Notes under the pieces: model-generated
Database searches by the model: none
Told to the model about the DNA's origin: nothing
What the model saw: only the letters and a program-made list of their open reading frames with translations
Part shown: positions 1-8,345 of the stretch, piece by piece
How positions within the stretch are numbered: position 1 is the first letter of the stretch
How the letters are laid out: each line of letters opens with the position of its first letter
Position numbers and translations under genes: made by a program
Assembly: GCF_003846185.1 (NCBI RefSeq)
Contig: NZ_ML123034.1
Coordinates: forward strand, 4,853,640 to 4,917,639
Length of the DNA stretch: 64,000 nt
Direction of reading: 5' to 3'
Source: Streptomyces sp. ADI96-02
GTDB taxonomy: Bacteria; Actinomycetota; Actinomycetes; Streptomycetales; Streptomycetaceae

Positions 1-257
1 CCACCCACCCGTACGCGCACGGGCTGCTCGGTTCCATCCCGCGGCTCGACGCCCCGCGCGGCGAACCTCTCCACCCGATCCGCGGGTCCATCAACGACAA
101 GATCGCCTGGGCCGACGGCTGCGCCTTCGCACCCCGTTGCGACCACTACACGATGGGGTGCCTGACCGGCACTCCCGAACTGACCGAACCACGCACGGCC
201 GGACATCAGGTGCGCTGCGTCAACCCGGTCCTGCCCAAGGCGGAGGTCCCGGCATGA
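1..257 (+). CDS. Peptide ABC transporter ATP-binding protein, C-terminal part (partial)
   Basis: This is the last 84 or so codons of a DppD/OppD-type ATPase whose start lies before the window. The reading frame is open from base 3 and ends in TGA at 255-257. The visible piece carries the C-terminal oligopeptide-transporter (oligo_HPY) region, with the HPYAHGLLGSIPRLD stretch and two cysteines in a CAFAPRCDHYTMGC context. Those cysteines are typical of the cysteine-rich tail of this family. The ATP-binding motifs are outside the window. Its stop overlaps the start of the next gene (ATGA at 254-257), so the two ATPases are translationally coupled. Such pairs normally serve one di- or oligopeptide importer. 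Confidence 0.85.
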   Translation, partial: THPYAHGLLGSIPRLDAPRGEPLHPIRGSINDKIAWADGCAFAPRCDHYTMGCLTGTPELTEPRTAGHQVRCVNPVLPKAEVPA

Positions 258-1414
258 GTCTGCTCGAACTGGACGGCGTCAAAGTCCACTTCCCGGTCAA
301 GAAGGGCCTCCTCTTCGACCGTACGGTGGGCCACGTCTACGCCGTGGACGGCGTCTCGCTCAGCGTGGAGGCCGGCCAGACCTACGGCCTGGTGGGCGAG
401 TCCGGGTGCGGCAAGACCACGCTCGGGCGGGCGGTGCTGCGGCTGAACGACATCACCGACGGCGCGGTCGTCTTCGACGGCACCGACCTGGCGAAGCTGC
501 CGTCCGAGGAGATGCGGGCGTTCCGCAGGCGGCTCCAGATGGTCTTCCAGGACCCGCTGGGCAGCCTCAACCCGCGCCAGAACATCGAGTCGATCCTCTC
601 CGAGGGCATGGCCGCCCACGGCATCGGCGAGGACCGGGACGAGCGCCGGGAGAAGATCAAGGACATCCTGGCCAAGGTCGGGCTGCCGGCCAACGCGATG
701 TCCCGCTACCCGCACGAGTTCTCCGGCGGCCAGCGCCAGCGCATCGGCATCGCCCGCGCGCTGGTCCTGGAACCGGACGTGATCATCTGCGACGAGCCCG
801 TCTCCGCGCTCGACGTGTCGGTGCAGGCGCAGGTCATCAACCTGCTGGAGGAGCTCCAGGAGTCGCTGGGCCTGACCTACCTGGTCATCGCGCACGACCT
901 CGCCGTGGTCCGGCACATCTCGGACGTCATCGGGGTCATGTACCTGGGCGGGCTGGTCGAGGAGGCGCCGAGCGACGCGCTGTACGCGGGGCCCAAGCAC
1001 CCGTACACCAAGGCGCTGATGTCGGCCGTGCCGGTGCCCGACCCCGAGGTCGAGGACCGGCGGACGCGCATCCTGCTCCACGGCGACCTGCCCTCCCCGG
1101 CGAACCCGCCGGCCGGCTGCCGCTTCCACACCCGCTGCCCGTGGGTGCAGGAGACCAAGTGCGCCACGGAGCGCCCGCCGCTCACCGACCTGGGCGGCGG
1201 CCACAAGGTGGCGTGCCACTACGCGGCCGGGATCGAGGCGGGCACGGTCCAGCAGACCCTGGCCACCGGGATCGAGGCCGTCGTGGCGACGGAGGCCGTG
1301 GCGAACGAGGCGGTGGAGACCGCCGAGGGCGCCGAGCCGTCCGGGACGGTTCCGGCCCAGGCGGACGGGCCCGTTCCGGTACCGGCCGAGGCCAAGGAGG
1401 GCCGCGCGGAGTAG
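254..1414 (+). CDS. Dipeptide/oligopeptide ABC transporter ATP-binding protein (DppF/OppF type)
   Basis: A 386-residue cytoplasmic ATPase that powers a peptide or nickel-type importer. It shows a Walker A GESGCGKT at residues 48-55, the Q-loop region VFQDPLGSLNPR near 98-108, the SGGQ signature at 157-160, Walker B VIICDEP at 176-182 and the H-loop histidine at 214. The oligo_HPY tail follows (KHPYTKALMSAVP near 248-260) with cysteines at about 289, 295 and 303. The last 60 residues are Ala/Glu/Val-rich and look unstructured, which makes the protein longer than a typical DppF. The ATG at 254 overlaps the stop of the upstream ATPase. An earlier in-frame start would add an implausible Arg/Gly-rich leader, so it was not used. 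The permease and substrate-binding genes must lie upstream, outside the window. Confidence 0.93.
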   Translation: MSLLELDGVKVHFPVKKGLLFDRTVGHVYAVDGVSLSVEAGQTYGLVGESGCGKTTLGRAVLRLNDITDGAVVFDGTDLAKLPSEEMRAFRRRLQMVFQDPLGSLNPRQNIESILSEGMAAHGIGEDRDERREKIKDILAKVGLPANAMSRYPHEFSGGQRQRIGIARALVLEPDVIICDEPVSALDVSVQAQVINLLEELQESLGLTYLVIAHDLAVVRHISDVIGVMYLGGLVEEAPSDALYAGPKHPYTKALMSAVPVPDPEVEDRRTRILLHGDLPSPANPPAGCRFHTRCPWVQETKCATERPPLTDLGGGHKVACHYAAGIEAGTVQQTLATGIEAVVATEAVANEAVETAEGAEPSGTVPAQADGPVPVPAEAKEGRAE

Positions 1415-1432
1415 GACCGGCACAATTGTCCG

Positions 1433-2113
1433 GTGCTCACCGAACTGTTCACGCCCTCCGTCCAGCACGCGCTCGATCTCGTCGGGATCTTCGTCTTCGC
1501 GATCTCGGGCGCCCTGCTCGCCGTCCGCAAGAACTTCGACGTCTTCGGCATCGCGGTTCTCGCGGAGGTGACAGCGCTGGGCGGAGGGCTGTTCCGTGAC
1601 GTGATGATCGGCGCGATCCCGCCCGCCGCCTTCACCGATCTCGGCTACTTCACCATGCCGCTGGTCGCCGCGGCGCTGGTCTTCTTCCTGCACCCGCACG
1701 TGGAGCGCATCCAGGCGGGCGTCAACGTCTTCGACGCGGCGGGGCTCGGCCTCTTCTGCGTGACGGGGACGGTCAAGGCGTACGAGTACGGGCTCGGCCT
1801 CACCGCCTCCGCGGTGCTCGGGCTGGCCACCGCGGTGGGCGGCGGCGTGCTGCGGGACGTGCTGGCGAACGAGGTGCCCTCGCTGCTGCGCTGGGACCGC
1901 GACCTCTACGCGGTCCCCGCGATCGTCGGCGCGGTGATGGTGGTCCTGTGCATCCGCTTCGACGCCCTCAACGCGGTCACCAGCGGTACGGCGGTGATCG
2001 CGGCGTTCACCCTGCGCCTGCTCGCCATGCACTTCCACTGGCGGGCGCCGCGCGCCTACAACCGGCGCTCGGCGATGACGGAGGAGACCGAGGAGATCCC
2101 GGCGGCCACCTGA
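1433..2113 (+). CDS. TRIC/UPF0126-type membrane protein
   Basis: A 226-residue integral membrane protein of the UPF0126 (YicG-like) family, related to trimeric intracellular cation channels; some bacterial members have been linked to glycine transport. It shows the two internally repeated halves of the family, each with a GGG(L/V)xRD motif: ALGGGLFRDVMIG near residue 50 and AVGGGVLRDVLANE near residue 140. These belong to repeated bundles of three hydrophobic helices. The C-terminal 30 residues are hydrophilic and acidic. Translation starts at GTG 1433, and the AT-rich CACAATTG just upstream may be a -10 region with a very short leader. The ion or substrate cannot be read from the sequence. 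Confidence 0.88.
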   Translation: MLTELFTPSVQHALDLVGIFVFAISGALLAVRKNFDVFGIAVLAEVTALGGGLFRDVMIGAIPPAAFTDLGYFTMPLVAAALVFFLHPHVERIQAGVNVFDAAGLGLFCVTGTVKAYEYGLGLTASAVLGLATAVGGGVLRDVLANEVPSLLRWDRDLYAVPAIVGAVMVVLCIRFDALNAVTSGTAVIAAFTLRLLAMHFHWRAPRAYNRRSAMTEETEEIPAAT

Positions 2114-2136
2114 GCCGTCCGCCCGAACAAAAAAGC

Positions 2137-2148
2137 TACCGCTCAGTA
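2137..2148. promoter_or_regulatory. Possible TetR-type half-site TACCGCTCAGTA
   Basis: In the 60-base gap before the thioesterase gene lies TACCGCTCAGTA, with TAC...GTA ends, inside an AT-richer stretch that includes AAAAAAGCTACC. This shape resembles operators of actinobacterial TetR regulators of fatty-acid metabolism. The symmetry is weak and there is no adjacent regulator gene, so this is only a candidate. Confidence 0.25.
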
Positions 2149-2173
2149 ATGAATTCGGTGTACCGTGCGTTCC

Positions 2174-3043
2174 ATGGCACAGGCAGCGACAGGGGCGGCG
2201 CAGACCGTCCGGGCGACCATCGGCGACAGCGAGTTCGACCGGGACACCGCGGTCACCCCGCGCGAGGAGGGCGTCTACGACGCGGAGCTCTCCGCGGGCT
2301 GGACGATCATCCACGCCGTCAACGGCGGCTACCTGCTGGCCCTGATCGGCCGCGCGCTGGGCCAGGCCCTGCCGCACCCCGACCCGTTCTCGGTCTCGGC
2401 GCACTACCTCACCGCCTCCGTGCCCGGCCCGGCGGTCGTGCGGACGCAGGTCGTCCGCACCGGCCGCACCCTCTCCACGGGCCAGGCGTCCCTCTTCCAG
2501 TACGCCGAGGACGGCAGCGAGGTCGAGCGCATCCGGGTCCTCGCCACCTACGGCGACCTCGACACGCTCCCCGACGACGTCCGCACCACGGCGCTGCCGC
2601 CCGCGATGCCCGTCCGTGAGCGCTGCCTCGGCGCGAACGACGGCTCCGCGCCCATCCCGGGCAGCTCCGCCATCACCGAGCGCCTGGACATCGGACTCGA
2701 CCCGGCCACCGTCGGCTGGGCCGTCGGCGCCCCGTCGGGGAAGGGCGAGATGCGCGGCTGGTTCGCCCTGGCCGACGGCCGCGACCCGGATCCGCTCTCG
2801 CTGCTGCTGACCGTGGACGCGCTGCCGCCGACCTCGTTCGAGCTGGGCCTGAGCGGCTGGACCCCGACCGTCGAACTCACCACGCACGTCCGCTGCCGTC
2901 CGGCGCCGGGCCCGCTGCGCGTCGCCATCACCACGCGCAACCTCGCCGGCGGCTTCCTGGAGGAGGACGCGGAGGTCTGGGACAGCGCGGACCGGCTCGT
3001 CGCCCAGTCACGGCAACTGGCCAAGGCCCCGCGCACCGCGTAG
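2174..3043 (+). CDS. Acyl-CoA thioesterase, double hot-dog (TesB-like)
   Basis: A 289-residue protein with two consecutive hot-dog domains, predicted to hydrolyse acyl-CoA thioesters in the cytoplasm. The first domain contains the NGGYLLALIGRAL helix at residues 50-62 and the following FSVSAHYLTASVPGP strand pair. The second contains GWFALADGRDPDPLSLLLTVDALPP. This is the layout of TesB-like and thioesterase-family proteins of actinobacteria. The ATG at 2174 is preferred over a GTG three codons upstream (2165), because the latter adds only Met-Arg-Ser; neither has a clear ribosome binding site. It stands alone, downstream of the TRIC gene by 60 bases. The acyl-chain preference is unknown. Confidence 0.8.
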   Translation: MAQAATGAAQTVRATIGDSEFDRDTAVTPREEGVYDAELSAGWTIIHAVNGGYLLALIGRALGQALPHPDPFSVSAHYLTASVPGPAVVRTQVVRTGRTLSTGQASLFQYAEDGSEVERIRVLATYGDLDTLPDDVRTTALPPAMPVRERCLGANDGSAPIPGSSAITERLDIGLDPATVGWAVGAPSGKGEMRGWFALADGRDPDPLSLLLTVDALPPTSFELGLSGWTPTVELTTHVRCRPAPGPLRVAITTRNLAGGFLEEDAEVWDSADRLVAQSRQLAKAPRTA

Positions 3044-3205
3044 GACGCGGAGCGCGTCCGGGCGGGCCCGCCCGCGGCCGGAGCGCCTGCCCCGGACCGC
3101 GCGGACCGGGCCGGGACCCGTCCGGACCGGGCCCTTCGCGGGCGTCGCGGGCGTGCGCGGGCCCCGGAGCGTGATGCGCCCGGCGTGCGCCCCGCCCCGT
3201 GCTCG

Positions 3206-3211
3206 TAGAAT
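3206..3211 (+). promoter_or_regulatory. Candidate -10 box TAGAAT
   Basis: TAGAAT lies ten bases before the ATG of the cysteine desulfurase gene and no ribosome binding site is visible in between. A transcript starting about seven bases after this box would be essentially leaderless. No convincing -35 box is visible. Confidence 0.45.
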
Positions 3212-3221
3212 CGGGGCCACC

Positions 3222-4391
3222 ATGGCTTACCTCGACCACGCCGCGACCACGCCGATGCTCACCGAAGCGATCGAGGCGATGACCGCCCAGCTCGCCGTCA
3301 CCGGCAACGCGTCCTCCCTGCACGCCGCCGGGCGCCGGGCCCGCCGTACCGTCGAGGAGTCCAGAGAAGCCCTCGCCGACGCCCTCGGCGCACGCCCCAG
3401 CGAGGTGGTCCTCACCTCCGGCGGCACCGAGGCGGACAACCTCGCCGTCAAGGGCCTCTACTGGTCCCGCCGCGACGCCGACCCCCGCCGCACCCGGGTC
3501 CTCGCCGGCCCCGTGGAGCACCACGCCGTCCTGGACGCCGTCGACTGGCTCGCCGAGCACGAGGGCGCGAGGGTGGAATACCTCCCGGTCGACCGCTACG
3601 GGCGGGTGCGTCCGCAGGATCTGCGCGAGGCCGTCCTGCGCGATCCCGACGACGTCGCCCTGATCACCGTCATGTGGGCCAACAACGAGATCGGCACGAT
3701 CATGCCGGTCCGCGAACTGGCCGCGGTGGCGGCCGAGTTCGGCATCCCCATGCACGCCGACGCGGTGCAGGCGTTCGGTCAGCTGGAGGTCGACTTCGCC
3801 CGCTCCGGGCTCGCCGCGATGACGGTCAGCGGCCACAAGATCGGCGGGCCGTTCGGCATCGGCGCGCTGCTGCTGGGCCGCGACCAGAGCCCCGTGCCCG
3901 TGCTGCACGGCGGCGGCCAGGAGCGCCATGTGCGCTCCGGCACCCTGGACGTGCCCGCCATCGCCTCGTTCGCGGTCGCCGGACGCCTCGCCGCCGAGGG
4001 ACGGGAAGCCTTCGCCCGGCGCGTCGGCGCCCTCCGCGACGACCTCGTCGACGCCGTACGGCAGGCCGTGCCGGACGCCGTGCTCGGCGGCGACCCGGAC
4101 CCGGCAGGCCGGCTCCCGGCCAACGCCCACTTCAGCTTCCCCGGCTGCGAGGGCGACTCGCTGCTCCTGCTCCTGGACGCCCAGGGGATCGAGTGCTCCA
4201 CCGGCTCCGCCTGCACCGCCGGGATCGCCCAGCCCAGCCATGTGCTGCTGGCCACCGGGACCGATCCCGACCTCGCCCGCGGCACCCTGCGCTTCTCCCT
4301 CGGCCACACCTCCACCGAGGAGGACGTCAAGGCGCTCGCCCGGGCGATCGGCCCGGCGGTGGAGCGCGCGCGGACGGCCGGACTCAGCTGA
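3222..4391 (+). CDS. Cysteine desulfurase (NifS/IscS family)
   Basis: A 389-residue pyridoxal-phosphate enzyme that removes sulfur from L-cysteine and carries it as a persulfide. Visible features are YLDHAATTPM at the N terminus, SGGTEADN at 66-73, His100/His101, Asp180 in MHADAVQAFGQ, the PLP lysine K206 in SGHKIGGPFGIGALLLG and the catalytic cysteine C331 in STGSACTAGI. The length fits the family. The mnmA gene lies about 850 bases downstream on the same strand, after the intervening amidase gene on the other strand. This enzyme probably supplies sulfur for tRNA 2-thiouridine synthesis, as in other actinobacteria where the two genes are neighbours; that link is inferred from context. The ATG at 3222 begins the conserved MAYLDHAATT sequence and sits just after a TAGAAT box. 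Confidence 0.94.
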   Translation: MAYLDHAATTPMLTEAIEAMTAQLAVTGNASSLHAAGRRARRTVEESREALADALGARPSEVVLTSGGTEADNLAVKGLYWSRRDADPRRTRVLAGPVEHHAVLDAVDWLAEHEGARVEYLPVDRYGRVRPQDLREAVLRDPDDVALITVMWANNEIGTIMPVRELAAVAAEFGIPMHADAVQAFGQLEVDFARSGLAAMTVSGHKIGGPFGIGALLLGRDQSPVPVLHGGGQERHVRSGTLDVPAIASFAVAGRLAAEGREAFARRVGALRDDLVDAVRQAVPDAVLGGDPDPAGRLPANAHFSFPGCEGDSLLLLLDAQGIECSTGSACTAGIAQPSHVLLATGTDPDLARGTLRFSLGHTSTEEDVKALARAIGPAVERARTAGLS

Positions 4392-4460
4392 CCCGCTCCG
4401 GCCGACCTTCTCCGGCCGTCCCCCTCGGCCGTCGCTTTTCCGGCCGTCCCGCCCGGCGGT

Positions 4461-5180
4461 TCAGCCGGCGGCGGGCTTCGGGACCGGCGAGGCCGGGCGC
4501 CGGGCCGTCCCGGCCCGCCGCACCAGCTCCATGTACCGGTCCCAGTCCCAGTGCGGCCCCGGGTCGGTGTGGTCGGTGCCCGGCACCTCCACGTGCCCGA
4601 TGATGTGCTCCCGGTCGACGGGTATCCCGTGGCGCGCGCAGATGTCCGCCGTGAGCCGCGCGGAGGCGGCGTACATGGCCGGGGTGAGGTCCTTCGGCCG
4701 GTCCACGAACCCCTCGTGCTCGATGCCGATGCCGCGCTCGTTGTAGGAGCGGTCGCCCGCCTGGTAGGCCACGTCCAGCTCACGGATCATCTGCACCACC
4801 CGGCCGTCCTGACCCACGATGTAGTGCGTCGCCGCCCGGTGCGCCGGGTTCTGGAACACCTGGACGGCGCTGTCGAAGCTGCCCTGGGTGACATGCATGA
4901 TCACCCGGTCGACCGGATAGTCGTCGGGGCGGTCCGCCCGCCGCCAGTTCGCGTCGGCGGCCCCCACCCAGGTGGCCGCCGCGTAGTCCAGCTCACCCGG
5001 TCTGCGCGGTTTCTCCACCCCGGGCACCCGGTACCACAGGCGCGCCAGCTCGTCGCGGGCGAGCACCGCGGCGGCGACGGCGGCCGTCGCACCGCCGCCG
5101 ATCAGCAGTGCGCGCCGGCTGACGCCTCGCGCCGGCTTCTTCTTCCTGCGTGAAGCCCGGGTGCTCTCGTTGGTCCCCAT
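4461..5180 (-). CDS. Secreted N-acetylmuramoyl-L-alanine amidase (amidase_2 type), Tat signal
   Basis: A 239-residue predicted cell-wall amidase that cleaves the bond between MurNAc and L-Ala of peptidoglycan stems. The N terminus carries a twin-arginine export signal: a basic stretch, then SRRALLIGGGATAAVAAAV around residues 20-40. The catalytic amidase_2 domain runs from about residue 65 to 220. It includes VIMHVTQGSFDSAV (first zinc histidine), AATHYIVGQDGRVVQMI, ERGIGIEHEGF and the DHTDPGPHWDW end motif (last zinc histidine). The start codon chosen is ATG at 5180, which gives a compact Tat signal; an upstream open frame runs into mnmA and is not real. It is convergent with the cysteine desulfurase gene and divergent from mnmA. 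Confidence 0.9.
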   Translation of the reverse strand: MGTNESTRASRRKKKPARGVSRRALLIGGGATAAVAAAVLARDELARLWYRVPGVEKPRRPGELDYAAATWVGAADANWRRADRPDDYPVDRVIMHVTQGSFDSAVQVFQNPAHRAATHYIVGQDGRVVQMIRELDVAYQAGDRSYNERGIGIEHEGFVDRPKDLTPAMYAASARLTADICARHGIPVDREHIIGHVEVPGTDHTDPGPHWDWDRYMELVRRAGTARRPASPVPKPAAG

Positions 5181-5241
5181 GTGATCGTCAACGCGTATCC
5201 GCGAGCGTTCGGTTCCCGGCGACCCGTACCCTTGAGGGGCT

Positions 5242-6378
5242 ATGACTGAGACTTCCCAGCGCCCCCTGCGTGTCCTCGCCGCGATGTCGGGCGGCGTCGA
5301 CTCCGCCGTCGCCGCGGCGCGCGCCGCCGAGGCGGGCCACGACGTGACCGGTGTCCACCTCGCGCTGTCCGCGAATCCGCAGTCCTTCCGGACCGGGGCG
5401 CGCGGCTGCTGCACCATCGAGGACTCCCGGGACGCCCGCCGCGCGGCCGACGTCATCGGTATCCCGTTCTACGTCTGGGACCTGGCGGAACGCTTCCGCG
5501 AGGACGTCGTGGAGGACTTCGTCGCGGAGTACGAGGCCGGCCGCACCCCCAACCCCTGCCTGCGCTGCAACGAGAAGATCAAGTTCGCCGCGCTCCTCGA
5601 CAAGGCCCTCGCCCTCGGCTTCGACGCCGTCTGCACCGGCCACTACGCCACGGTCGTCCTCACCGAGGACGGCAGCCGCGAGCTGCACCGCGCCTCCGAC
5701 ATGGCCAAGGACCAGAGCTACGTGCTGGGCGTCCTGGACGAGAAGCAGCTCGCCCACGCCATGTTCCCGCTCGGCGACACCCTCACCACCAAGGACGAGA
5801 TCCGCGCCGAGGCCGAGCGCCGGGGCCTCGCCGTCGCGAAGAAGCCCGACAGCCACGACATCTGCTTCATCGCGGACGGCGACACCCAGGGCTTCCTCGC
5901 CGACCGCCTCGGCGGCCCGGCCGAGGGCGACATCCTCGACGAGTCCGGTACGAAGCTGGGCACCCACGACGGCGCGTTCGGCTTCACCATCGGCCAGCGC
6001 AAGGGCCTGAGGATCGGCCACCCGGCCCCCGACGGCAAGCCGCGCTACGTCCTCGACATCTCCCCGGTGGACAACACCGTCACCGTCGGCCCCGTCGAGG
6101 CCCTCGACGTGACCTCGCTGACCGCCATCAAGCCCCGCTGGTGCGGAACGCCCCCGTCCGGCCCCGGTACGTACACCGCGCAGCTGCGGGCCCACGGCGG
6201 CGAGACCGAGGTGACGGCGGAGCTGGTCGACGGGACCGAGCTGCGCGTCTCCTTCGGCGAGCCGGTCCGGGGCGTGGCCCCCGGCCAGGCGGTCGTCCTG
6301 TACGACGGCACCCGCGTCGTCGGCTCGGCCACCATCGCCACCACCGTGCGCCGCGAGCGGGTCTCCTCCGGCTCCTGA
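5242..6378 (+). CDS. mnmA: tRNA 2-thiouridine(34) synthase MnmA
   Basis: A 378-residue enzyme that transfers sulfur to U34 of Lys, Glu and Gln tRNAs using ATP. The PP-loop is SGGVDS at residues 16-21. The two catalytic cysteines are C106 in TPNPCLRCN and C208 in DSHDICFI. The region GQRKGLRIGHPAP begins the central domain, and a beta-barrel C-terminal domain follows (about 260-365). The length is normal. The ATG at 5242 follows TACCCT (5227-5232), a possible -10 box that would give a near-leaderless mRNA. The likely sulfur donor is the cysteine desulfurase encoded on the same strand at 3222-4391. Confidence 0.96.
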   Translation: MTETSQRPLRVLAAMSGGVDSAVAAARAAEAGHDVTGVHLALSANPQSFRTGARGCCTIEDSRDARRAADVIGIPFYVWDLAERFREDVVEDFVAEYEAGRTPNPCLRCNEKIKFAALLDKALALGFDAVCTGHYATVVLTEDGSRELHRASDMAKDQSYVLGVLDEKQLAHAMFPLGDTLTTKDEIRAEAERRGLAVAKKPDSHDICFIADGDTQGFLADRLGGPAEGDILDESGTKLGTHDGAFGFTIGQRKGLRIGHPAPDGKPRYVLDISPVDNTVTVGPVEALDVTSLTAIKPRWCGTPPSGPGTYTAQLRAHGGETEVTAELVDGTELRVSFGEPVRGVAPGQAVVLYDGTRVVGSATIATTVRRERVSSGS

Positions 6379-6391
6379 GCCCCCTGTCGGG

Positions 6392-7192
6392 TCATGAGGC
6401 CCGGCGCAGGTACACGTCCTCGGCGAAGAAGTCCGCCAGCACCGGGGCGAGCACCTGCGGGGCGACCTCGCGCATCTGCCCCGTCAGCGTGCGGTGCCGG
6501 CCGCGCGGCAGCGCCTCGGCCAGCGTCCGGGTTGCCGCGCGCGCCGGGGCGGAGCTGAAGCCGCCGCAGACCACCAGCGTGCGCGCGGCGACGGCGGCGA
6601 ACCGCCCGGCCGGGACGGCCCCGTCGCCCAACAGCGCCTCGTCGTACGCCAGCGTGGGCGCCAGCGCCTCCAGGCCCGGCCACAGCGGCGCGCGCCGCAT
6701 CCGGGCGATCATCTCCCCGGCCACGCCCGTCGAGGCCAGGAACAGCTCCACCGCGCCGCCCCGGTCCCCGGCCGCCAGCAGCCGGTGCAGCCGGGCCCGG
6801 CGTTCGGCCGCGGGCAGCGGCCCCCAGGTCCCGGGGCCGTACGGCGGCTCGTAGACGGCGAGCAGGTCCACCGGGAGCCCGGCCGCCACCGCCTCCAGGG
6901 CCAGCGCCCCGCCGGAGGACATCCCGAAGAGGCGCGCGCCCGCACCGGCCGCCCCGACCACGGCGGCCAGGTCCTCCACCTCACGGCCCACCGCGTACCG
7001 CCCCGCGTCGCCGCTGGCCCCCCGGCCCCGGCGGTCGTAGGTGAGCACGGTGAAGCGCGGGGCCAGCAGGGCGGCCAGCTGCTCATCGGCCGCCGCAGCG
7101 CACAGCGCACCGCCCACCAGCACCAGGGGCGGGCCCTCGCCCTGGCGGCGGTAGGCGATCGGGGTGCCGTCGGCGGAGAGAATCTGGTCCAT
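6392..7192 (-). CDS. Alpha/beta hydrolase
   Basis: A 266-residue alpha/beta-hydrolase fold protein. The oxyanion region is PPLVLVGGAL near residues 21-30. The TYDRRGRGASGD turn at 51-62 is typical of the family. The nucleophile elbow GMSSGG places the catalytic serine at residue 92. The acid and the terminal histidine (probably in GRHRTLTG near residue 235) are less certain. The substrate is unknown. It is convergent with mnmA, only 13 bases apart, and stands as a single gene. It resembles the small alpha/beta hydrolases common in streptomycetes, where the role is mostly unassigned. Confidence 0.8.
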   Translation of the reverse strand: MDQILSADGTPIAYRRQGEGPPLVLVGGALCAAAADEQLAALLAPRFTVLTYDRRGRGASGDAGRYAVGREVEDLAAVVGAAGAGARLFGMSSGGALALEAVAAGLPVDLLAVYEPPYGPGTWGPLPAAERRARLHRLLAAGDRGGAVELFLASTGVAGEMIARMRRAPLWPGLEALAPTLAYDEALLGDGAVPAGRFAAVAARTLVVCGGFSSAPARAATRTLAEALPRGRHRTLTGQMREVAPQVLAPVLADFFAEDVYLRRAS

Positions 7193-7300
7193 GCGACGGT
7201 TGACCGGGGCGGGCGGCGAAACTCATCGCCGCGGGCCGGGAAACCTCGCGTGAGTTCCCGGGCCCCCGGGAGAAGCGGTCCTGACGGTCGGTCGGCGACG

Positions 7301-7636
7301 TCAGTCGGCGACGGTCTCGGTGGCGTAGAAGCAGAAGTGGTCCTTGATCTCGGCGACTTCGGGCTTCGGGTCCGGGTAGGCCCAGACGAGGTCGGCGGCG
7401 TCCGGCAGCGACCAGTAGGAGGCGTCGCCCTTGAACGGGCAGTGGGTGCTGGTGTCCGACGGGCTGAGCAGTTCGGTCCGTACGTCCTCGGGCGGCAGGT
7501 AGTACCGGGCGGGACAGCCCGTCTCGCGCAGCACGAGGGGACGGCGGCTCTCGGCCAGGACCCGGCCCTCGTGCACCGCCCGCACGTGCTCGGAGCCCTG
7601 CTCGACGGTGATGAGGTGTCCTCGGGTGGCAGTCAT
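7301..7636 (-). CDS. DUF427 family protein
   Basis: A 111-residue protein of the DUF427 (NTP_transf_9) family, a small beta-rich fold of unknown biochemical role. The characteristic pieces are visible: HEGRVLAESRRPLVLRETG near residues 22-40, the RYYLPPEDV turn, and THCPFKGDASYWSL at 64-77, followed by the DLVWAYPDPKPEVAEIKDHFCFY end motif. ATG 7636 gives a protein of the usual length; the open frame continues upstream but only through the promoter region of the facing gene at 7760. It is divergent from that LOG-like gene across 123 bases. Confidence 0.85.
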   Translation of the reverse strand: MTATRGHLITVEQGSEHVRAVHEGRVLAESRRPLVLRETGCPARYYLPPEDVRTELLSPSDTSTHCPFKGDASYWSLPDAADLVWAYPDPKPEVAEIKDHFCFYATETVAD

Positions 7637-7759
7637 ACCCACTACAGCGGTGTACGCGCCCGTAATCTTCCCCCGCCCGGCCCGTTCCCCGGAACGGGTG
7701 ACCGCCGACGCCGCGCACGGCCCGGGAGCGGGCCGGTCACCGGGCCGTACGGTGACCCC

Positions 7760-8299
7760 ATGAACATCTGCGTCTTCCTCTCCGCCGCCGACCTCGACGA
7801 GCGCTACACCGGCCCCGCGAGGGAGTTCGCGGAGCTGATCGGCCGGGGCGGCCACACGCTGGTCTGGGGCGGCTCCGAGAGCGGCCTGATGAAGGTCGTG
7901 GCGGACGGCGTGCAGGCGGCCGGCGGGCGGCTCGTCGGCGTGTCGGTCGACTTCCTCGCCGCGAAGGCCCGCGAGAACGCCGACGAGATGGTGATCGCCC
8001 GCGACCTCGCCGAGCGCAAGGCCCTCCTGCTGGAGAAGGCCGACGCCGTCGTGATCATGGTCGGCGGGACCGGCACGCTCGACGAGGCCACCGAGATCCT
8101 GGAGCTCAAGAAGCACGGCAGGGCCACCAAGCCGGTCGTCCTGCTCAACACGGCGGGCTTCTACGACGGCCTGCACCAGCAGTTCCGCCGCATGGAGGAC
8201 GAGGGCTTCCTGCCCGTGCCCCTCACGGAGCTGGTCTTCTTCGCCGAGGACGGCGTGGGCGCGCTGGCCCATCTGGAGGAGTCCGCCGGCCTGCGGTGA
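7760..8299 (+). CDS. LOG-family protein (putative cytokinin riboside 5'-monophosphate phosphoribohydrolase-like)
   Basis: A 179-residue protein of the LOG/TIGR00730 group with a Rossmann-like fold. Characterised members hydrolyse nucleotide 5'-monophosphates to base and ribose phosphate. The signature region here is VGGTGTLDEATE at residues 101-112, a variant of the usual PGGxGTxxE in which the Pro is replaced by Val. WGGSESGLMKVVADG at 36-50 is the other conserved glycine-rich turn. Activity on cytokinin precursors is an inference from the family only. TACGGT (7748-7753) just before the ATG may be a -10 box of a leaderless transcript. Confidence 0.8.
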   Translation: MNICVFLSAADLDERYTGPAREFAELIGRGGHTLVWGGSESGLMKVVADGVQAAGGRLVGVSVDFLAAKARENADEMVIARDLAERKALLLEKADAVVIMVGGTGTLDEATEILELKKHGRATKPVVLLNTAGFYDGLHQQFRRMEDEGFLPVPLTELVFFAEDGVGALAHLEESAGLR

Positions 8300-8345
8300 C
8301 CGGCCCGCCACCCGGCGACCGGCCCGGTGATGGGATCATCCACCC

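Noticed and set aside
206..2887. A very long reverse-strand open frame (about 890 codons) opposite the ABC transporter and thioesterase genes
   Set aside because: Its translation is dominated by Arg, Gly, Asp, Val and His without domains, which is the usual shadow of GC-rich coding DNA in an opposite frame.
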